Shown: piece after piece, positions 52,437 through 61,186 of the stretch
How positions within the stretch are numbered: the first letter of the stretch is position 1
How the letters are laid out: each line of letters opens with the position of its first letter
Origin: CAWCCP01 sp963701245
GTDB taxonomy: Bacteria; Patescibacteriota; Saccharimonadia; Saccharimonadales; UBA4665
Reading direction: 5' to 3'
Length of the DNA stretch: 64,000 nucleotides
Assembly (NCBI GenBank): GCA_963701245.1
Contig: OY969576.1
Location: forward strand, 310,001 to 374,000
Program-made: the position numbers and the translations under genes
Notes under the pieces: generated by a model
Told to the model about the DNA's origin: nothing
The model's database searches: none
Seen by the model: only the letters and a program-made list of their open reading frames with translations

Positions 52437-53243
52437 CTACAAACCTGTTTGGGCTTGCTTTGTGTGGCGCTTGATGAAATCGACACTTCCTTGGAAAATT
52501 TTCTCGGCATCATTATCGAGGGTGGCGACGTGATAACTATTCTCACAGATAATTTCTTGCTTATCTGCAGACGAAATTCCTTTTAGAACAATGGTACTAT
52601 TGATTGGCTCAACAGTGTGATCTTGACGACTATGAAATAGTAGTACTGGTGCTGTGACATTCACTAAATGAGTTCTAGTAATCTCCCAAAGGTGTCTAAG
52701 TGAATCGAAAGCTTTTACCGGAAAGCGATCATACGCGAGTTCCTGGGCATCTGCTTTTTTAATATCGTTGCCAATTCCTTGCAGTGAGGGTTTGACCAGT
52801 TTCACGATGGGAGCAAAATGAGCTCGCCAGTCTTTGGTCATTACTGATGGATTCACGAGTACTAGGCCGGTAACTTTATCGGGGTAATCTTCAGCAATCT
52901 TGAGAGCCAGCGTCGCCCCCATTGACAGTCCCATCACAAAAACCTGATCACAATCCTTTTGGAGATTCTCAAAGTCCATAACAGCAGTTTCGTACCAGTC
53001 TTGCCAGCGAGTTTTATTCATTACTTGCCAGCTGACACCATGCCCGGGCAGGAGTGGACATGACACCGTATAACCAGCTTTTGACAAATATTCGCCCCAC
53101 GGACGGACCGATTGAGGTGTGGCGGTAAAACCATGGAGTAAGAGGACGCCAATGCGGTTTCCTTTAAAATCAAATGCAGCCGCTTCGGACCAGTCAGTGT
53201 TTGGTTTACCCATGCTACCGCTATTATAAAGCTTTTTAGGCAA
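52437..53243 (-). CDS. Alpha/beta hydrolase, carboxylesterase/monoacylglycerol-lipase type
   Basis: Serine hydrolase with the full triad: oxyanion strand VLLLHGFTATPQSV, nucleophile Ser in VMGLSMGATLAL, Asp in FHSRQDHTVEP and His in NSYHVATLDND. The order and spacing resemble Est30-type carboxylesterases, which act on short-chain esters or monoglycerides in the cytosol. 268 residues is slightly longer than usual. ATG 53243 or ATG 53213 could be the start. Monocistronic; converges on the orphan at 50956. Confidence 0.92.
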   Translation of the reverse strand: MPKKLYNSGSMGKPNTDWSEAAAFDFKGNRIGVLLLHGFTATPQSVRPWGEYLSKAGYTVSCPLLPGHGVSWQVMNKTRWQDWYETAVMDFENLQKDCDQVFVMGLSMGATLALKIAEDYPDKVTGLVLVNPSVMTKDWRAHFAPIVKLVKPSLQGIGNDIKKADAQELAYDRFPVKAFDSLRHLWEITRTHLVNVTAPVLLFHSRQDHTVEPINSTIVLKGISSADKQEIICENSYHVATLDNDAEKIFQGSVDFIKRHTKQAQTGL

Positions 53244-53377
53244 AATGCTTGTCGTAAGCCTTAAAAGGTACTGATCACATGATCGCCTGTTTTATAATCA
53301 AGATTGTATAACCCGAAAGACATTATTCCCGAGACTGCGATGATCAATGTGAACAAAATAAATCAAAGGATCGACAC

Positions 53378-53578
53378 ATGTTAATTCGCTGGTCACTGGT
53401 TATTTTTAGGCATGCCAAGCTTATTTTAGTAATAGGCATGGCTTTGATTATTGTTGGGGGCACCTATGGATCAACGGTCTTTTCACATCTTGAAACAAAT
53501 GGTCAGGATTTTCAGGATCCGCATGCCGACTCGTCGCTATACTATAATTTGACCCAACCACCGAGGCGCTTCAAATAG
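53378..53578 (+). pseudogene. 5' fragment of an MMPL-family transporter gene
   Basis: The 66-residue ORF begins MLIRWSLVIFRHAKLILVIG with a first membrane segment and YGSTVFSHLETNGQDFQDPHADS, which is the N-terminus of MMPL/RND-type lipid exporters (about 700 residues when complete). The frame then runs into unrelated sequence, the reverse strand of a threonine synthase gene, and stops. More than 90 percent of the gene is missing. AAAGGATC upstream of ATG 53378 shows the original start. Confidence 0.75.
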
Positions 53579-53884
53579 ATCGGTCTGACCCTCTTTAAGG
53601 GATAGAATGGCCTTTGTCGGAAAACCGGGCAGGAGAAAATCACGCCACAACCAAACCCCAGAATCGTTCGGATACTGTAGACGAGTGTGGCCGTAACGTA
53701 AGTTATCGAAAAATCTTTGGGCTTTGGCTCCGGTACCAATTTTGTGGCGTACGAACTCGTCATCTCTCACTACCATCAAGAGACCATTGCACTTCGGACA
53801 GGTGTAATACGGTTGATCAGGAATGAGTTTTGTGCCACACACAATGCATTTGTGCCAAAAATGGAGTGACCGGGTTATCGACAT
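53537..53884 (-). pseudogene. thrC: 5' fragment of a threonine synthase gene
   Basis: The 115-residue ORF has the N-terminal zinc-like segment CIVCGTKLIPDQPYYTCPKC and then GVWLWRDFLLPGF and ILSLKEGQTDLFEAPRWLG, matching the start of PLP-dependent threonine synthases before the cofactor-binding Lys. The remaining 250 or so residues are gone. It ends at the point where the MMPL fragment from the other strand ends (53535-53557), so a single deletion or inversion joined the two. A TATAAT box lies just before ATG 53884. Confidence 0.78.
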
Positions 53885-54173
53885 GTGCCAAATTATACTC
53901 GCTCGCTATACGTACGGTAAGCGACCCACTTTGATTACGGAGGCTTTTACTAAATCATCTTACATAAAAGCCATGCCAATTCCATCAAGTCGACTATTTT
54001 TATTTGTAATTAAAGACATAGCAGTGAGAATTCTTATAGACACCATTGCATGATTTGTTATTTTATAGTCCAATAGTTTAAAGCAGAATATTTTTGACAT
54101 ATGGGCATGATCGGTCTGGTGTAGCCGATTTTGTGCCTATTATGTTGTATAACTAAAAAAGGATCTACCGAAA

Positions 54174-54875
54174 GTGAAGCTGAGCGTCGTCATTCCCGCC
54201 TACAACGAAGAAAAAGGCATAGGTCCAACGCTTGACAGTATTCCAGTCCAAGAACTTTCAGATTTAGGCTATGACGTAGAAAAGCTTGTAGTGAATAATG
54301 CTTCAAGCGATAAAACGGCGGAAATAGCCAAGCGACACGGGGCGATCGTCATTGATCAACCAAAACGAGGCTACGGAAACGCCTATAAGGCTGGATTTCA
54401 AAATGCTCAGGGAGACATTATTGCAACCGGTGATGCCGATATGACCTATCCGTTTGATGCTCTACCAGCCCTACTTCAAAAAATGCAACAGAACAATCTA
54501 GATTTTGTAAGTACTGACCGGCTAAGCGAATTGACACCCGGGTCAATGCGGTCGTCGCACATATTTGGTAATAAACTGCTTACCGTTGTTATGCGGGTAT
54601 TGTTTAAAACACCCTTTCGTGACTCCCAATCAGGTATGTGGGTATTTAAACGTTCAATTTGGTCGCAGCTGGATGTCAAACATAATGGCATGCCCTTCTC
54701 GCAAGAAATTAAAGTTGAAGCCCACGCCAAAGGCTTTCGTTGTGCTGAGTACCCTATTGAGTACCGAAAACGGATAGGCACAGTGAAACTATCCTTTAAT
54801 GATGCTTGGCGGAACATGTCAGAGTTATTTAAGAAACGCCGTATTCTTAAAAAAAGTTTTACCAACGAGGACTAA
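54174..54875 (+). CDS. Family 2 glycosyltransferase, dolichyl-phosphate mannosyltransferase-like
   Basis: 233 residues. LSVVIPAYNEEKGIGPTLDS opens the GT-A fold, then VVNNASSDKTAEIAKRHG, GYGNAYKAGFQNAQGDIIATGDADMTYPFDALP with the DxD motif (DAD), and a late RDSQSGMWVFKRS with the conserved Gly-Met/Phe-Arg region. It lacks C-terminal membrane segments, so it likely works at the inner membrane on a polyprenyl phosphate. GTG start 54174. AAAAAAGGATC upstream serves as ribosome binding site. Confidence 0.9.
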   Translation: MKLSVVIPAYNEEKGIGPTLDSIPVQELSDLGYDVEKLVVNNASSDKTAEIAKRHGAIVIDQPKRGYGNAYKAGFQNAQGDIIATGDADMTYPFDALPALLQKMQQNNLDFVSTDRLSELTPGSMRSSHIFGNKLLTVVMRVLFKTPFRDSQSGMWVFKRSIWSQLDVKHNGMPFSQEIKVEAHAKGFRCAEYPIEYRKRIGTVKLSFNDAWRNMSELFKKRRILKKSFTNED

Positions 54876-54998
54876 GCTTACAATCCGACAGATAGAATCC
54901 TAGACGATAGTAATATTTTAGGCAATTATATACTTGGTGTTACCCCTCATTTTGAAAATGTAAAAACGTAGTTACTATAGGTAGTATTTTTTGCGTTT

Positions 54999-55127
54999 TT
55001 AACTTGGTATCCGTTTTTTGGCTAATAATGGGATTATTACTGGCACTTCACGTCCTGTGGCTTTCTCAACGTAAATCTTTTTGTTGCCCTCAGTTTTTAA
55101 ATAAACGAACCTGCCAGAAGCTATTAA
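54999..55127 (-). pseudogene. C-terminal gene remnant next to the IS701-type element
   Basis: On the minus strand, from the left edge of the insertion element, a frame reads ASGRFVYLKTEGNKKIYVEK and ends ATGREVPVIIPLLAKKRIPS at TAA 55001-54999. About 40 codons look like the basic end of a protein. Removing the element joins this to the membrane ORF at 56308-56598 but one base out of frame. The remaining bases of 54876-55127 show nothing further. Confidence 0.4.
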
Positions 55128-56307
55128 CTCACCTTACGCATCACTCCCACTTTCTTGAGTCCTGGGGCATACTAAAAGCAGTCAACCTTTCATCAAGGAT
55201 GTTGCTATGCCAAAACAAAAACAATCCAAGCCCGTCAACGTACCAATGCTTGACCTGTATTCTGACTATCTCATCAGCTCATTCGGATTGACCACGGCAA
55301 CTGGTATGTCGGCCGCCCTGGACGGGTCAGTCGGCCATGACGACGTCACCCGTTTCCTGTCTGCCCGGGAATATACCAACAAAGACCTCTGGAAACTGGT
55401 TAAGCCAACGATCCGGCAGATTGAAACTGACGACGGCATACTGGCTTTGGATGACACCATTGAAGAGAAGGCCTACACCGACGAAAACGACATCATTGCC
55501 TGGCACTATGACCACGTCTTCAACCGGAATGTGAAGGGCGTCAATATTCTCAATATGCTCTACCATAACGACCAGGCAACGGTACCCTTGGGGTTTTGCC
55601 TGGTCAAGAAAGACGTACCTTTCACTGACCCGAAGACCGGCAAACAAAAACGCAAGTCCTCGGCCACCAAGAACGAACAGGCCCGTGAGCTCATCGGGGC
55701 AGCCATCCAAAACCAGGTGAAGTTTCGCTACTGCCTTGCTGACAGTTGGTTTTCCTCACAGGAAAACATGGAGTTCATCGTTGGCAAGGGCAAACACTTC
55801 ATCTTTGCCCTCAAGAGTAATCGTACGTTTGCAAAAAGTAAGGAGGATAAACTACGAGGAGTATTCCACGCAGTCGAATCGCTGGCCTGGGAAGAAAACA
55901 CTACCAAGACAGGGTACCTCAAAGGCATGAATATGACGGTGCGTATCACCCGTCAAATCTTCACAAACGGAGATGACAGTCAGGGTGTTTTGTATCTCGC
56001 TACCAGTGATCTGACGCTAGGACATACCGACATAACCACGATCTACCAAAAACGGTGGAAAGTGGAAGAGTACCACAAGTCCGTAAAGTCCAACCTCGGG
56101 CTGGCCAAGTCACCGACCAAACGAGTGAAGACACAAAGTAACCACTTCTTTGCGGCAACCTATGCCTACCATAAGCTGGAACGACTGGCGAAAGCGAGCA
56201 ATCTGAACCACTTTGCCTTAAAGGCAAAGCTATACCTCAAAGCTCAGCAAGCCAGTTTGGCTGAACTTCAGGTACTCAAAGAAGCTGGAGGTTTTGCGTA
56301 AGGTGAG
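55128..56307 (+). mobile_element. IS701-like insertion sequence with TTAA target duplication
   Basis: The element is 1180 bp with perfect 13-bp terminal repeats CTCACCTTACGCA (55128-55140, inverted at 56295-56307), flanked on both sides by TTAA (55124-55127 and 56308-56311). A four-base YTAR target duplication is the trait of the IS701 family. Ends, duplication and transposase are all intact, so the insertion is probably recent. Confidence 0.9.
55207..56301 (+). CDS. IS701/IS4-superfamily transposase
   Basis: 364 residues. The DDE core is seen as LALDDTIEEK (first Asp), YCLADSWFSSQENM (second Asp) and the Y-x2-R-x3-E-x6-K motif of IS4-like enzymes in YQKRWKVEEYHKSVKSNLG. ATG 55207 follows AAGGATGTTGCT. 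It fills the element apart from about 80 bases at the left end, and its stop lies inside the right terminal repeat. Confidence 0.92.
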   Translation: MPKQKQSKPVNVPMLDLYSDYLISSFGLTTATGMSAALDGSVGHDDVTRFLSAREYTNKDLWKLVKPTIRQIETDDGILALDDTIEEKAYTDENDIIAWHYDHVFNRNVKGVNILNMLYHNDQATVPLGFCLVKKDVPFTDPKTGKQKRKSSATKNEQARELIGAAIQNQVKFRYCLADSWFSSQENMEFIVGKGKHFIFALKSNRTFAKSKEDKLRGVFHAVESLAWEENTTKTGYLKGMNMTVRITRQIFTNGDDSQGVLYLATSDLTLGHTDITTIYQKRWKVEEYHKSVKSNLGLAKSPTKRVKTQSNHFFAATYAYHKLERLAKASNLNHFALKAKLYLKAQQASLAELQVLKEAGGFA

Positions 56308-56598
56308 TTAAAAAGTGTAGGCAATGTATATTGCGGCAAAAACTAAGAGCAATAGGTTCAAGCCAATGCCGATCGAGGCGATCAATTTGGTTTTTGCGTC
56401 TGGCTGTTTGCGTTTTGACTCAATATACCAAACGTAGCAACCAAGCAGCAATCCAACTACAAGTATTGGCCCGAAGAATAGGCTCGCAAGAGCGCAACAT
56501 ATACTAAGATAACTTAGGATACGTTGTTTATCCGAGTCTGATTGACGGTCTTCGGTATTGGTGGCATCTGTCTTGATAAACTCACTGTAACATAATGT
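56308..56598 (-). pseudogene. Two-segment membrane protein gene without a usable start
   Basis: An open minus-strand frame encodes about 95 residues: polar SEFIKTDATNTEDRQSDSDK, a membrane segment containing LASLFFGPILVVGLLLGCYV, a basic loop ESKRKQPDAKTK and a second segment IGIGLNLLLLVFAAIYIAYT. The pattern is clearly protein-like, but no ATG, GTG or TTG precedes the first segment. ATG TTA one base out of frame lies directly upstream, so a one-base shift may have broken it. Its stop codon TAA overlaps the TTAA duplication of the adjacent element. The 140 bases further upstream show no gene. Confidence 0.45.
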
Positions 56599-56738
56599 CT
56601 AGAAAATAGCGTAAGCTCTTAGAGAAGCATCCCGACAAGACTCCACCAGCTCCCCAAATACGATTGTTATGAGAATCAAATTCCGCAGATTTAACATACC
56701 TAAACAGTATTACCAAATTTAAAAATATTTCACTGAAC

Positions 56739-57203
56739 TTAAGAGTCCTGTATATGGGCTGTTACATTTACCGCTCTTCTATCGTTTTTAGTCGATCCCT
56801 CCAAATATGTTTTTGCTTGGGCTGCATTTATACGTGTTTCACCATCATCCGTTACTATCTTAAATTCCACATTTTCTGTGCCAAACACTTTTTCTCTTAT
56901 AGAAATAGCAGCCGGATTTGTTACTCGTCCGATAACCTGATGAATACCCTCTGCAATGCATATATTCTTTACTACTTCCTCTAATCGGGTACCAATCCCG
57001 TAACCCCTTAGATCTGGAGGCACCGAAATAGTAAATATATTCATTGCCGGTTCCTTTCCAACAAGGCTAGGATGATACATCACAAATGGACCATGTGGTA
57101 AATGAAGCGACTTCATAGATAATTCTAGTGGGTGTCGTTCTTCTGGCCGAACATCTAATTTGGGTATTTTAGGTGGTTTAGGGTCAGCTTCTGCAATATC
57201 CAT
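56739..57203 (-). CDS. GNAT-family acetyltransferase, probably 5'-truncated
   Basis: Acetyl-CoA-dependent N-acetyltransferase: the signature ISVPPDLRGYGIGTRLEEVV contains the R-G-x-G-x-G acetyl-CoA loop, followed by HQVIGRVTNPAAISIREKVF. The first ATG is 57203, but the same frame is open to 57401 and encodes a coiled coil (RIQEAERYLEERGDLVDDLL, EISRALEEARRELDVAFKLM) with no start codon. The frame therefore enters from sequence replaced at the recombinase junction. The acceptor is unknown. Confidence 0.72.
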   Translation of the reverse strand: MDIAEADPKPPKIPKLDVRPEERHPLELSMKSLHLPHGPFVMYHPSLVGKEPAMNIFTISVPPDLRGYGIGTRLEEVVKNICIAEGIHQVIGRVTNPAAISIREKVFGTENVEFKIVTDDGETRINAAQAKTYLEGSTKNDRRAVNVTAHIQDS

Positions 57204-57271
57204 AAGTTTAAATGCAACATCTAATTCGCGACGTGCTTCTTCTAAAGCTCTCGAGATTTCTTCTATCGCGT

Positions 57272-58024
57272 CTAAATCAGGTTCAGCTTCGCTGCGTAAT
57301 TGTTGCTCCCTGTCGAGTAGATCATCAACAAGATCACCTCGCTCTTCAAGGTACCTTTCAGCTTCTTGTATTCTATTTGCTGTAGGTTCACCATAACTGA
57401 ATTATTTGCTTGTAAGAGGGTATTCTGGTTGCTGATTACGCTGTAAAGCGGACTAAGATGGGGACTTATAAAGTTGCCCTGTTTAATGTCCAGTATGAAG
57501 CCCTGTGGGAAGATGACGTTCTGTATCTTTTGTTTAAGCTCTAGGTCTGCGTCTAGCCATTGTTTAGCTACGTTAGTCATAAAGCTGAGAGCATAGTCAA
57601 TACTGGCTTCACTAAGTGTTTGCTCTTGTTCTAAGCCACTTAATTGCTGCTTTAATTCAAGCCTTTCAGTATCAATGTTGTCTAGCACTTCTTTCTCATC
57701 ATCTTCGCTAATTTTGCCACTTATAAATTGCTTAATAGCATTTGCCCGAATATCAGTTAAATCGCTCAGTTTTAGCCTCACATCAGCTACTTCCTGATTT
57801 AAGTTGGTTAGCTCTTTGACGGACTGCTCCTTTATAACCGTCTTCATTGTATTAACTGTTTCTTGGGTTGGCTCAATAGACCGTAGTAGTTCAATGAACT
57901 TATCATGGGCTACGCCAGCCATTATTGAACCAGTTCCCCTACAAGGCTTCCTGCTACAAAAGTAACGGGGGCTATCACTGGGCGCACAAGCTGTCATGGG
58001 CAGTTTACAGTTTACGCACAGCAC
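57272..58024 (-). pseudogene. Large serine recombinase, C-terminal remnant running into the acetyltransferase gene
   Basis: The zinc-ribbon part (FVLCVNCKLPMTACAPSD, then RYFCSRKPCRGTG) and the long coiled coil (VKELTNLNQEVADVRLKLSD) are typical of the C-terminal half of large serine recombinases, which integrate mobile elements at att sites. The family-like end KQKIQNVIFPQGFILDIKQG and NNSVMV is followed by about 35 residues in a shifted frame of the acetyltransferase gene, so the natural stop is lost. The catalytic N-terminal domain is absent; an ISAzo13 element interrupts the gene just upstream, and only codons for TEHFRALRRF remain beyond it. Confidence 0.75.
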
Positions 58025-58035
58025 AAAGCGTCTTA

Positions 58036-59308
58036 GGCCTCATCCTAAAACAACACCCTCACTCTGTGGTGTAATCGTGTAGTTCCACTCGCCATGAAAT
58101 TCGTTTCTGGTAATACTGAGGAGCGCTAACTCCTCATCAGATACCTTCAGTCCTTTCTGGTAGGTATTAGTGTCGGGTACTGCAGTTACTGTCAGGCCGT
58201 TCTTGGTAGTGGTGTGTGAGATGAGCTCAATGGCCGTCTCCAGACAGGTCAATGGTTTGGCCCGCCAGTTCATGGATATGTAGGAGAACAGGTTGTGCTC
58301 TACTTTGTTCCACTTGGATGTGGCCGGCGGATAGTGTCGGACTGTAATACTGAGACCTGTCTCGTTGCAGAAGCGCTGCAACTCCTTCTTCCATAGTCTA
58401 CTCCGGCTGGCGTTGCTGCCACCGCCGTCACAAGTAATGAGCAGCTCCTTTTTGCCCGGGTACAGCCGACTACCACAGTTCGTCCACCAGCGCCGGATAC
58501 TCTCCACCGAGAAGGCTGCCGTATCACTGCTCGTACCAACATTGACGTAGCCGCTATTCCGCACAATGTCGTAGATGCCGTAGGGTACGGCTTTGCCGTC
58601 AGCCAGTGATGGAAAGTCATAGGCATTGACGACCTGGCTGCTCCCTTTCGGTTGCCACTCACGACCATTGTTCTTGAAGTTCCCGAGCAGCTCTTTCTTC
58701 TTGGTATCGACGGAGATGACCGGATCGCCGGTTGCCAGAAATTCCTTGACGGTGGCATTAATGAGCTGGAACTGCCCATCCCGGTCCGGGTGAGATACGC
58801 CTTCGATGTTTTTCTTGTTGGCAACAAGAGAGAAGCCTTTGGCTTTCAGGATTAACCGAACGCTGTTACGGGTGATGTGATGCTGCTGCGCCCGTAAGGC
58901 TAGAACCAGCTTATCCAATGACTTGGTCGTCCATTGGATGGTGGTCATAGGGTCACCTTTCGGATCGAGCAGTGATTCAAGGTCCGCTTCAAGGGTTGGA
59001 TCAGTGTCAAGCAGCTTCTTCCGGCCACCACCAGGTAAACGAACATGGCCATCCGGGAGCGACGGCAGATCGCTGTCAGTAACACCGCGGGCAATGGTCT
59101 TGCGGTCGCTGCCTGAAGCTTTTGCTACTTGGGATATGTTAACCGAGCTTACGGGCTTCGGTACCCAGGTAAACGCGCCAGTCACGTTCAGAGAGCGTTG
59201 CGTGGAGTAATTCGTATTGTGTTTGTTGAGAGATTGTTTGGGTTTTTGGCATACCATACAGTATGACAGGTTGGGGCTAGCATGAGGGGATTATTTTAGG
59301 ATGAGGCC
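58036..59308 (-). mobile_element. ISAzo13-family insertion sequence inside the recombinase gene
   Basis: The element is about 1273 bp with inverted ends GGCCTCATCCTAAAA (58036-58050) and the matching right end ending GGATGAGGCC at 59308. TTA at 58033-58035 and 59309-59311 looks like a 3-bp target duplication; removing the element and one TTA restores an open recombinase frame ALRRFVLCVNC. The outer ends are palindromic (AGGCCT), so the limits may shift by one or two bases. Confidence 0.85.
58040..59257 (-). CDS. ISAzo13-family transposase
   Basis: 405 residues with clear family motifs: VISVDTKKKELLGNFKNNGREW (first catalytic Asp; 22 residues shown as VISVDTKKKELLG then NFKNNGREW), SSDTAAFSVESIRRWW, LLITCDGGGSNASRSRLWK (second Asp) and PPATSKWNKVEHNLFSYISM (Glu). 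It begins at ATG 59257 close to the right end and its stop overlaps the left terminal repeat. A truncated inverted copy of its start lies at 62153-62352. Confidence 0.93.
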   Translation of the reverse strand: MVCQKPKQSLNKHNTNYSTQRSLNVTGAFTWVPKPVSSVNISQVAKASGSDRKTIARGVTDSDLPSLPDGHVRLPGGGRKKLLDTDPTLEADLESLLDPKGDPMTTIQWTTKSLDKLVLALRAQQHHITRNSVRLILKAKGFSLVANKKNIEGVSHPDRDGQFQLINATVKEFLATGDPVISVDTKKKELLGNFKNNGREWQPKGSSQVVNAYDFPSLADGKAVPYGIYDIVRNSGYVNVGTSSDTAAFSVESIRRWWTNCGSRLYPGKKELLITCDGGGSNASRSRLWKKELQRFCNETGLSITVRHYPPATSKWNKVEHNLFSYISMNWRAKPLTCLETAIELISHTTTKNGLTVTAVPDTNTYQKGLKVSDEELALLSITRNEFHGEWNYTITPQSEGVVLG

Positions 59309-59332
59309 TTAGCGCCCGAAAATGTTCCGTTG

Positions 59333-59452
59333 CTACTGGAAGGTCATTTTTAATTCTTCTAATTTGTCACACATCTTAAGTAAGCTAGGATAGAGGGCGT
59401 TCCAATTGAGGGTAACCTCGCCAGCCAATAGAACAGCATTGTATTTACTACA
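59333..59452 (-). pseudogene. C-terminal remnant of an unidentified gene
   Basis: A minus-strand frame between the ISAzo13 element and the next secreted-protein gene reads KYNAVLLAGEVTLNWNALYP then SLLKMCDKLEELKMTFQ and a TAG at 59335-59333. There is no start codon. About 39 residues look coding; the family is unknown. It overlaps, in another frame, the few recombinase codons left on this side of the element. The rest of 59309-59562 shows nothing. Confidence 0.35.
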
Positions 59453-59562
59453 TTAGCATCACTGTAAAACGGATTGTTTTTAGTTAGGATTTTTGGGTCT
59501 ATTTTAGGACACAGCAAACTTAACAGGCTTGAACTCATGAGAAGAGAGTTCTGTCCTTCCTT

Positions 59563-60081
59563 TTAAGGCGTCTGAGTGAACGTCTGGCCGTTTTCGCCGT
59601 AGGTGCAGTCGGTGGTGAAATTGGTTCCGGTGCCCTGCATGCCGCCGGCCTCGTACAGACACTCGTCATCATACCAATCACTTTCGAGGTGATAGTTCCC
59701 GCCAGAGTTCGGGTTGTACCAAAGCTGCTGAGAGGTCGAGGGACCGTCACAGGTCTCGAGTTTGAGAACGCCCTTTTGGGATGTGCTGGCGGTCAGGCAT
59801 GTGGTCGTGTCATCGTATGGGTGCCAGTAGTAGTACTTGCTGCCTTGCACTGTTGTTAGCGCGAGCTCCGCCTGCCACGTGAAATTGCAGCTATCACCGA
59901 ATAGTACCGTCGTCCCTGACATACCGCTACAGTAGCTCAGCGGCAGGCCGTAGTCTTCGTAGGCCCAGTCGCTGACCTGGGTGAGAGCAAACGCTTGACC
60001 GCCTGACATAAATACCATACAGGCTACCACTGCAAACGCACTTAGTGCTCCCGTCACTTTTTGTATGCTTGATATTTTCAT
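59563..60081 (-). CDS. Secreted small Cys/Trp-rich protein, ricin-lectin-like
   Basis: 172 residues. A signal peptide (VTGALSAFAVVACMVFMSGG, cleavage likely after AFA) leads to a mature domain of about 140 residues with six Cys and repeats ending in aromatic motifs (TCLTASTSQKGVLKLETCDG, STSQQLWYNP, GQTFTQ). The spacing resembles a beta-trefoil lectin with weakened QxW motifs, so glycan binding is likely but not certain. The start is ATG 60081. Confidence 0.75.
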   Translation of the reverse strand: MKISSIQKVTGALSAFAVVACMVFMSGGQAFALTQVSDWAYEDYGLPLSYCSGMSGTTVLFGDSCNFTWQAELALTTVQGSKYYYWHPYDDTTTCLTASTSQKGVLKLETCDGPSTSQQLWYNPNSGGNYHLESDWYDDECLYEAGGMQGTGTNFTTDCTYGENGQTFTQTP

Positions 60082-60180
60082 AACACACCCCCATTATGAA
60101 CTACTATTTAATTTACAGTATAATCTACCGATTGAAATTCGTCAAACAGCCTGTCTTGCAACCTAATAACCCGTATCCCG

Positions 60181-61107
60181 TTAGGCAACTCCCTCTGTTA
60201 ACACTGCCTGTTTCGCCATAACTTCTAGCTGTCCCATCCGCCTCAGCTGGTAGGCCAGCAAACACCAGATGTAATGCGCAAAAAAGCCCATGACAGAACG
60301 CGGTAGTGTTGTGTCCATGCCGAGTCGGAACTTAATGACCGAGAAAGTGGTCTCGACACGCTGCCTAGCTTTCAGCAAGAAGTACTGCCATCTGGTCATT
60401 AGTTTCTTCATAATCTTCTTCACTCCGGTGAGCAGAACCAAATGCAAATCAGCCGCCGCCGCTTGCCAATTACTCCCGAGATAGCCAGCGTCTGCTACAA
60501 CCATGCCCGTTAACTCTTTCCAGACTAAAGCTAGCCCCTTACGGTCGTCGACCGTAGCCGTGGTAATCCGCCAGGCTAGAATTTGTCCATGGACGTCACA
60601 AACCAAGTGAAGTTTGAATCCGTAGTACCATCCCATGGTACCTTTGCTCTTGGCTGCCAGGCCTTTGGCTACTTTGTGGGTGAACTCCCGCTTAATCCTG
60701 CAAACCGGTAGTGCGGTAGCATCTGCAAATTGGAGGGTAACACCTTGCTTGCAATACTTCCGTATTGTCTCAAGGAACACCAGAGCGTATCCGGCCAGTT
60801 TGTGCATGCTGACCATGAAGTTTCGGTAGGTGGGCAAGTTGCCCACCGTAACCCCATGGTGGTGAGACTTGAGATAGCGATAGTAGTCCTTCCAACTCTT
60901 GTGTCCAACAAAAAACTTGAAGAGGATGAGTGTTACGAGCATAACCAATGGCAATTTTGTCTTCTTGGTTGGGGGATGCGCCTGATTTGGGCTTGGCAAT
61001 GACGGTGGTAACTTCCGGAGCAGGGCTTGGTGGAAGTCGTAGACAACGTCGTACAAGCCTACCAAGATCGTGGTACTATCCTCATTGGTGAGTGAAGAAA
61101 ACTGCAT
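60181..61107 (-). CDS. IS982-family transposase
   Basis: 308 residues from ATG 61107, chosen because AAAAAGGAG lies about seven bases upstream; the frame is open to 61314. Catalytic motifs are FADATALPVCRIKREF (first Asp), GMVVADAGYLGSNW (second Asp) and RQRVETTFSVIKFRLG (Glu), in the same order as in the transposase at 4221 but with little other identity. The stop codon lies in the left terminal repeat. Confidence 0.93.
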   Translation of the reverse strand: MQFSSLTNEDSTTILVGLYDVVYDFHQALLRKLPPSLPSPNQAHPPTKKTKLPLVMLVTLILFKFFVGHKSWKDYYRYLKSHHHGVTVGNLPTYRNFMVSMHKLAGYALVFLETIRKYCKQGVTLQFADATALPVCRIKREFTHKVAKGLAAKSKGTMGWYYGFKLHLVCDVHGQILAWRITTATVDDRKGLALVWKELTGMVVADAGYLGSNWQAAAADLHLVLLTGVKKIMKKLMTRWQYFLLKARQRVETTFSVIKFRLGMDTTLPRSVMGFFAHYIWCLLAYQLRRMGQLEVMAKQAVLTEGVA

Positions 61108-61158
61108 TAAGAACTCCTTTTTGTTTTTGGTGTTAGTGAAAAGCATCTTCACCATACC

Positions 61159-61186
61159 AAAAAGAGCCACTAGCGTGGCTCTTTTT
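61159..61186. terminator. Bidirectional terminator inside the IS982 element, upstream of its transposase
   Basis: A perfect 12-bp inverted repeat AAAAAGAGCCAC-TAGC-GTGGCTCTTTTT gives a stable hairpin with A and U runs, so it can end transcription in both directions. It lies 52 bases before the transposase start, inside the element, where it would block transcription entering from flanking genes. Confidence 0.8.

Noticed and set aside
53823..54053. Plus-strand ORF of 76 residues after the threonine synthase fragment
   Set aside because: Its first part is antisense to the thrC start, and the rest has no start signal or protein-like pattern.
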